Notes under the pieces: model-generated
Database searches by the model: none
What the model was told of the DNA's origin: nothing
What the model saw: the letters and a program-made list of their open reading frames with translations, nothing else
Assembly: GCA_015490675.1 (NCBI GenBank)
Contig: WFXI01000321.1
Span: 1-25,085 of the forward strand
Direction of reading: 5' to 3'
Source of the DNA: Hydrogenothermaceae bacterium
GTDB lineage: Bacteria; Aquificota; Aquificia; Aquificales; Hydrogenothermaceae
Length of the DNA stretch: 25,085 bases
Shown here: positions 23,623 to 25,085 of the stretch, one piece after another
Layout: each line of letters begins with the position of its first letter
Position numbering within the stretch: position 1 is the first letter of the stretch
Translations under genes and position numbers: made by a program

Positions 23623-24726
23623 TTAAGTGTAAATTAATTCCTCTAATTTTGAGATTATTTTATCTAACTCAAACTGTTTAGCCTTTTCTATAGCATTTTT
23701 GCTAAACTCTTTTCTCAAGTCTTCATTCTCAAGGAGAAGTTTAACTTTTTCTACAAACTGGTCTATATCCCCAAATGGAACTAAAAATCCATTTTTGCCA
23801 TCATCTATGATATCCACATGACCACTAAATTCATTAACAAAAGCTACAACAGGAGTTCCACAGGCAAAAGATTCAACTACAACCCTAGGGAAACCTTCAT
23901 CATAAGATGCAAGGAGTAATAGTTTGGATCGAACAATATACTTAAACGGGTTCTCTGAAAAAGGTAGTATATAAACATCATCTATATTTTCTTTTTCTAT
24001 AAAAGAACAAATATTTTCTTTTTCTTCTCCATCCCCTAACAAAACAAGATTTAAATCCTTTTTATGATTTTTTAAATTTTTAAATATTTCAAGAATAAAA
24101 AATATACCTTTAGATTTAGTGAACCTACCTACAAAAATTATAGAGTTTCGAAGGAATTCATCTTCTTCTCTTGAAATTTTATAATTTTTTAATATATCTA
24201 TACTTTGAATATCAACAGGATTGTTTACAACAGCAATATCATCATTTGATAAAAAAAAAGTTCTTTGAATATCTTTTTTAGCAAGTGTAGAAACTGCAAT
24301 AATTTTATCCAACTGTTGATACATTTTTTTTATGAAAAATCTAAATGGGGCCTTAAAAGGTTTATTTCCATATTTTACAAAAGCATCTGTTGTTCTAATA
24401 AATCCAAAAAATTTAGTTTTTATATTCTTGTTTTTCAAAAGTAATCTTGATAAAGCTAAAGACACATTTTGTGTTTGCATACTTGCAAATATAGCTAAAG
24501 GCTCTTCTTTTAAGATAATGTTTTTTAGCTTAAAAGGTCTTGCAAAATCTCCAGCATTTAAATGTATATGTTCAAATCCTTCTATTTTTAAATCTGTTTT
24601 TCTATTCGTTATTATTTTTACTTCATAACCTTTATTCTTAAATCCTTTAGCTAAAAGTTTATTAGAATGATATACCCCTCCCCTCTGTAAACTAGGAGTA
24701 TACAAAAATATTTTTTTATTTTTCAT
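23623..24726 (-). CDS. Glycosyltransferase family 4 (GT-B)
   Basis: A 367-residue retaining glycosyltransferase of the GT4 type, likely building cell-surface polysaccharide at the inner membrane. The N-terminal acceptor domain begins with KIFLYTPSLQRGGVYHSNKL, where the GG loop is typical. The donor-binding domain has IIFVGRFTKSKGIFFILE near 195-212, the variant E-x7-E motif EGFPRVVVESFACGTPVVAF near 283, and GKNGFLVPFGDIDQF. It begins one base after the stop of the receiver-like gene upstream, so the two form an operon. The ribosome site is weak, again consistent with coupling. The sugar substrate is unknown. Confidence 0.88.
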   Translation of the reverse strand: MKNKKIFLYTPSLQRGGVYHSNKLLAKGFKNKGYEVKIITNRKTDLKIEGFEHIHLNAGDFARPFKLKNIILKEEPLAIFASMQTQNVSLALSRLLLKNKNIKTKFFGFIRTTDAFVKYGNKPFKAPFRFFIKKMYQQLDKIIAVSTLAKKDIQRTFFLSNDDIAVVNNPVDIQSIDILKNYKISREEDEFLRNSIIFVGRFTKSKGIFFILEIFKNLKNHKKDLNLVLLGDGEEKENICSFIEKENIDDVYILPFSENPFKYIVRSKLLLLASYDEGFPRVVVESFACGTPVVAFVNEFSGHVDIIDDGKNGFLVPFGDIDQFVEKVKLLLENEDLRKEFSKNAIEKAKQFELDKIISKLEELIYT

Positions 24727-24727
24727 A

Positions 24728-25078
24728 TTACTTTTTTAAACCTTCTATGATTTGAGGTAATTGAGAAGTTATCATCCCATTTGTTGCGACAAAAACAACT
24801 CCTAATGCTTTTGCCTGTCTAGCTAAATCTGTTCTTGTATGACCACAATATCCTATAACTTTATATCCTTTTTCAACTAAATTTTTTATAGTTTCCATAG
24901 GATTGTTTGCTTTACTCTCTAGATTTATCAGAATAAAATCAGGATTAATTTCTTCTAAATCATTTAGATGTTTTTCCTTAAAGAAAGCTATTATTTTAGG
25001 ATTATATCCACTATCTTCTGCTAGTTTTTTTATTTTTGAGTTGAGCATAAGATTTTCATCTATAATCAATATTTTCAT
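24728..25078 (-). CDS. Receiver-like protein lacking the phosphoacceptor Asp
   Basis: A 116-residue protein with the size and strand pattern of a CheY-like receiver domain: KILIIDENL at the start with the acidic pair Asp7-Glu8, DFILINLES as strand 3, KVIGYCGHT as strand 4 and AKALGVVFVATNG as strand 5. The phosphoacceptor Asp is replaced by Asn52, and the conserved Lys of strand 5 appears replaced (ATNG), so it is probably a pseudo-receiver not controlled by ordinary phosphorylation. It precedes a GT4 glycosyltransferase by one base. The ATG lies seven bases from the window edge, so its ribosome site and any upstream operon genes are not visible. Confidence 0.65.
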   Translation of the reverse strand: MKILIIDENLMLNSKIKKLAEDSGYNPKIIAFFKEKHLNDLEEINPDFILINLESKANNPMETIKNLVEKGYKVIGYCGHTRTDLARQAKALGVVFVATNGMITSQLPQIIEGLKK

Positions 25079-25085
25079 TATTATC

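Overview
The window looks like a piece of an AT-rich, thermophilic, chemolithoautotrophic bacterium of the Aquificota, most likely Hydrogenothermaceae (Sulfurihydrogenibium or a close relative). This is inferred from three things. There are two complete clusters for multi-subunit 2-oxoacid:ferredoxin oxidoreductases of the Hydrogenobacter Por/For type, the CO2-fixing enzymes of the reductive TCA cycle. Codon use is AT-rich and the proteins are rich in Lys, Glu and Ile. There is also an unusually long ClpB. No rRNA, tRNA, CRISPR array or insertion sequence was seen.

Layout. Bases 1-4633 hold mixed genes: a YjbQ-family protein, a family-9 glycosyltransferase with a small TPR protein, an M20 metallopeptidase, and a partner-switch style pair. 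That pair is an RsbW-like ATPase fused to a GNAT acetyltransferase, with its reading frame broken or programmed to shift at an A7 run, followed by a STAS protein. Bases 4873-8659 are oxidoreductase cluster 1 (order D-A-B-G-E), with a sigma70-like promoter upstream and a strong terminator downstream. Bases 8736-9995 hold a small acidic protein of unknown function and a CobW/COG0523 GTPase. Bases 9987-15666 (minus strand) are an operon dabB - membrane protein - dabA - bacteriohemerythrin, encoding a DAB-type inorganic carbon accumulation system. Bases 15968-19351 are oxidoreductase cluster 2 (D-A-B-G), transcribed divergently from the dab operon across a 301-base intergenic region that contains a long inverted repeat. 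The rest, all on the minus strand, is hemE, clpB, a GT4 glycosyltransferase and a receiver-like protein that lacks the phosphoacceptor Asp.

How the genes fit together. The central 15 kb reads as a carbon-acquisition island. DabAB would energise CO2 hydration and bicarbonate uptake. The two oxidoreductases would carboxylate acetyl-CoA and succinyl-CoA with reduced ferredoxin. A hemerythrin in the dab operon could buffer oxygen near oxygen-sensitive Fe-S enzymes, and a nearby metal-chaperone GTPase could serve a zinc or iron enzyme. The proximity and divergent promoter are seen directly; the joint function is inference. Which cluster uses pyruvate and which 2-oxoglutarate cannot be settled from sequence alone; gene order weakly favours 2-oxoglutarate for cluster 1.
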